Source: Terebella lapidaria (taxonomy: Eukaryota; Annelida; Polychaeta; Terebellida; Terebellidae). From it: a stretch of 64,000 nt of DNA. Positions 60,655 through 64,000 of this stretch are shown piece by piece. The position numbers were made by a program, and so were the translations under genes. Location: contig OX424561.1 of the NCBI GenBank assembly GCA_949152475.1, positions 30,746,481 through 30,810,480 of the forward strand, in the 5' to 3' direction. Each line of letters begins with the position of its first letter. Positions within the stretch are counted from its first letter, which is position 1. The notes below the pieces were generated by a model. That model searched no databases, was not told where the DNA came from, and saw nothing but the letters and a program-made list of their open reading frames with translations.

Positions 60655-60808
60655 ATCTGAGAAACCCGCGCATGCTATTGGCTGACTTCGTAATTTGCAT
60701 AATTAATGTACATACAAAGTTCTGATGTGTCATGGTAAACCCGCAAATGCTATTGGCTAACTGCGTAATTCGCATAATTTATGTACATACAAAGTATTGA
60801 TGTGTCAT
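60655..60808. repeat. Two tandem ~75-bp units
   Basis: CCCGC, ATGCTATTGGCT, GCATAATT, ATGTACATACAAAGT and TGATGTGTCAT are present twice in order. Each unit has a CCAAT-box core (ATTGG). Confidence 0.75.
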
Positions 60809-61092
60809 CCAGCACTCGGTAAATCAATACGGTGGTGATTGGTGAATCAATCTTGACAGGTTGACAGGTTGAACACATTTATTTGAATAATATGTCTAAG
60901 ATTTGGCCGCAAATTTGTGGTTGCCCGTCAGGCGACTGCTTGTATTTTCTCACTTGTCCTCACCCGACTCGACAATTAAATTTGCAACTACGTCAACATG
61001 GATACACGAAGAAATTCCAAAGTTGGCATATCGATAGAGGGAGCAGAAAGGGCCAGAACGTGCCCCAAATGGAAAAAATCTGTCCCCATACA

Positions 61093-63802
61093 CACCCGGG
61101 GTAAACGGTTGCGTGCGTACTGTATTGAATGCTAAGCAAAGTCCCGGATGTGTACGCACTCAAAACACAAGGTAAGAAGGAATCGTAGGTGATTTTCTTG
61201 TTGTGTTTCGCCCACTAGAGTCAATTTAGAATGAAACAAGACACAAGTACCTGGATTCGATGTCAATTATCACAAGCTCACTAACTATCAAGCAGTTTGG
61301 GGTTCTTTCACTGCTAACATTGTGTAATTTGGTACCGAGTGTACCGGTACCCCTATTATCGCCCCATTCGAGTGTTACAGCCCCCCACTGTCGTCCAAAT
61401 TCCCAGTATATTAACCAGTATCAGCACAATTCGATCAAGAAAGAAGCAATGTTTCAGTGTATAATGAAATATATAGACAAAACTTGGGATTTGCCACTAA
61501 ATTAACAATTTTCGCCAATGTACGCAGTCAATGGCTTCTGTACGCACGTAATGCACCTATACTTAGTATGGTTTCATTAGGATTTGTTAGTCCAAGTAAA
61601 CACATGAGTTCAACAAGTATAACGCAATGTTTTCAGAAAACAACATGGCAGAAAATTCGGTGCCACGTACATTTTTTACTCCTCTACACTTTCTCACTCT
61701 CCATGCTATATTTACTCTGATAAAATAATACTCATTGGGGGGTAATTTCAGTATGGGATGTAAAAATTGTTCGGACATGGGCCATACATTTTTTACTCTA
61801 CATACTAAATTTACCCTACTAGAATTTTAACCAAGGTTTTGTACGTTTCAATTTTAGACTCAAGTGAGAGCTTGGAGTCAAAAGACTTAAGAGTTGTCGG
61901 CGATGTTTTCCATGGTTATCTGTGCATTTAAGCATATGATGATTGAACGAGGAACACACCCACATATATATATGTAGCGTCGTGACGTGGTGTGCGCGAG
62001 TAGTGACACCACGGTTATGATGCTGCAGTGTGGACGGGTTTATAAGACATTCGGTGACACTCCAGTAATGGGGTATACCTCTTTATCGTGGGGTCGTCGA
62101 ACTTTACATTGGTGCCTGACCTTTCGAACCACAGTGGTTTCTCTCGGCGTCGCTCCCGGGTCGGCTCCCGCTGTTGACTCGCATCACCGCCGGGTTGTGG
62201 GGGCAGATCTGGCCTGTGATGTGCTCAACAGTGGGGATATAGCTGACCTCGGGGACGAGGCCTCTCCGAAAGGGGAAAGCACTGTAGCGTCGTGACGTGG
62301 TGTGCGCGAGTAGTGACACCACGGTTATGATGCTGCAATGTGAACGGGTTTATAAGACATTTAGTGACACTCCAGTAATGGGGTATACCTCTTTATCGTG
62401 GGGTCGCCGAACTTTACATATACTCTGATTTTTATAACTTGTTTACATTGTTTTGGGCTGATTTTTTTGGGATGCTAAATGGTATCGTTCTATATAACTT
62501 GGTATATTTTACTTGGGAGTCAAACGGCAATTGTGCACCAAATTTCAGACATCTATCGCAAAAATTGCAAAAGTTGACAATCTACCCCAAGGTTCATTGC
62601 AGCCCTGTCATTTAGTTTCTGGGCCCGTGGCAGGATTTGATAAATACGTCTAGGCCTATTACAATGAATAGATGTTATGTGTTACCATTTTTTTACCATA
62701 TGCGATGCTAAATGTTATCGTTCTACATGTATAACTTGGCAAACTTCACCTGTGAGTCCATCGGCAGTTTTCCACCAAATTTCTACCAATATACATCAGA
62801 GTATAGGCCCCTGGGCATATATAAAAATTCTATAGTAGGGTTCATATAAAATAGGAAACTTAATCCGTCATGCAGGGGCCTCAGAGGCAACAAATTTGAC
62901 ATCTAGCCCTAACTTCCTTCATATATGACATTGACAATCTAACTACATTTACAGCTATTCATACTACTATCATACATGTTGGTTGCCATCGTTTTATTAG
63001 CCACATATCCCTGACGATAAGAGATACAACTTTATTTGGACCCCCCACCCTCCGAATGCGCCCTGACGACATCAAAATGGTGATCTGCGATGTAAAATCC
63101 CTTTAATGCGCCATGATGTGGCATAATAGTCATTATGAATGCAATGCCTGATGTGACGGGAATTCCCCTACCACATTGTGTTGTGAATACTTGTTGACTA
63201 ATCTGACGTCCAAGCACCTCATCCCTTTCCAGTAAGCAGTACGTCACTTGTATCTTCAAAAGATAATATACAGCGGTGGTTTAATGTTTGGTAAATTGGG
63301 GCGCAAATGTTTTTATGTATCGTGTGTATTTTCATTGTGCATTACGTGCGTACAGAAATCATTGACTGCGTACATTGAGGAAAATTGTCAATTTACTGGC
63401 AAATCCCAAGTTTTGTCTGAATATTTCATTATACACTAAAGCATTGCTTATTTTTTTTATCGAATTATGATGATACTGGTTAATACACTGGGAATTTGGA
63501 CGACAGTGAGGGACTGTAACATTCGAATGGGGCGATAATAGGGGTACCTGTACACTTGGTACCAAATCACACAATGTTAGCAGTGAAAGAACCCCAAACT
63601 GCTTGATAGTTAGTGAGCTTGTGATAATTGACATCGAATCCAGGTACCTGTGTCTTTGTTTCCTTCTGAATAGACTTTAGTGGGCGAAACACAACAAGAA
63701 AATCACCTACGATTCCTTCTTACCTTGTGTGTTGAGTGCGTACACATCCGGGACTTTGCTTAGCATTCAATACAGTACGCACGCAACCGTTTACCCCGGG
63801 TG
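61093..63802. mobile_element. 2.7-kb element with ~465-bp inverted arms and 5-bp duplication
   Basis: The left arm 61093-61556 and right arm 63337-63802 are inverted copies, roughly 90 percent or more alike. They start CACCCGGGGTAAACGG and are flanked by exact ATACA (61088-61092, 63803-63807). The interior has no transposase-like frame; it contains an inserted TRIM (61973-62418) and two copies of a dispersed repeat. The superfamily is not assigned: the 5-bp duplication and CAC start recall Transib, but the Transib end consensus is not present. Confidence 0.8.
61973..62418. mobile_element. TRIM (miniature LTR element), structurally whole, non-coding
   Basis: Two direct repeats of 136 bp (61973-62108 and 62283-62418), both starting TGTAGCGTCG and ending TTTACA, enclose 174 bp. 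Right after the first lies a primer-binding-like TGGTGCCTGACC; right before the second a purine tract GAAAGGGGAAAG. Four-base flanks TATA are present on both sides. The two repeats differ at about five positions, so it is moderately young. It codes for nothing and would depend on another element. Confidence 0.85.
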
Positions 63803-63957
63803 ATACAACAGACGTGCCACGTTTGTGACATACATACATCCAAACATACACACACGGTCAATCCCATATACTCACCTTCGGTGAGTAAAAAATGACAATT
63901 GAGTTGGTGTTCTGTGCTGGATTGCGAAGTCTTTTTATTTTTAACTGTTATTTTTAA

Positions 63958-63988
63958 CTGGGGGGGGGGGGGGGGTGGGGGGCGGGGG
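63958..63988. repeat. G-rich run at window edge
   Basis: Long G homopolymer interrupted by single T and C bases; no other content. Confidence 0.9.
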
Positions 63989-64000
63989 TAACGTTGTGTA

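Noticed and set aside
61093-63802. Transib/ProtoRAG-like element
   Set aside because: Only the CAC start and 5-bp duplication fit; the rest of the terminal consensus and any RAG1-like frame are absent.

Overview
The window looks like nuclear DNA from an intron-bearing invertebrate, probably marine (mollusc, brachiopod, hemichordate or lancelet-like; the sequence does not decide which). It is AT-rich, has spliceosomal introns with GT-AG borders, and is packed with L1-like and CR1/Jockey-like LINEs, a Penelope-like element, DIRS-like and Ty3/Gypsy fossils, a TRIM, many non-autonomous DNA transposons, and satellites. There are no operons, ribosome binding sites or CRISPR arrays. Only two host genes can be supported.

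Host genes. (1) A five-exon sigma-class glutathione S-transferase on the minus strand, 9473 down to 6610. The exons join in frame to 225 residues, and two of its introns carry 48-49 bp minisatellites. (2) An apparently single-exon type II membrane sulfotransferase resembling CHST15 on the minus strand, 51855 down to 50569 (428 residues). The rest is repeats or sequence in which I see no gene.

Layout. 1-5.1 kb: a broken L1-like LINE (minus strand) carrying two insertions, one of which holds two further nested elements. 5.1-10 kb: a GC-rich dispersed repeat and the GST gene. 10-17 kb: tandem repeats, a cluster of long hairpins, a TA-flanked inverted-repeat element, and a repeat whose ~133-bp units carry nuclear-receptor half-sites. 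17-20 kb: a hAT-like element next to a 935-bp element with an inverted minisatellite core. 20-29.6 kb: satellite DNA and a LINE, duplicated in tandem (two ~3.3-kb units, nearly identical). 29.6-35.2 kb: more half-site repeat with a Penelope-like fragment inside. 35.2-38.7 kb: a LINE split by a ~3.1-kb insert that itself contains a hAT-like element. 38.7-47.7 kb: DIRS-like and Ty3/Gypsy fossils among inverted repeats. 48-50.1 kb: GC-rich repeat and CR1-like LINE. 50.5-52 kb: sulfotransferase. 52-64 kb: mostly non-genic, with a TA-flanked element, and at 61.1-63.8 kb a 2.7-kb element with ~465-bp inverted arms that contains a complete-looking 446-bp TRIM.

Most notable: two different elements (19080-20014 and 24928-25490) share TACGG termini, 6-bp target duplications, and a core made of 20-21 bp units each built on a short palindrome, that is, two helical turns per unit. 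They look like one undescribed lineage. Several insertions can be dated relative to each other, because removing the insert restores a LINE reading frame or matches an empty copy in the same window.
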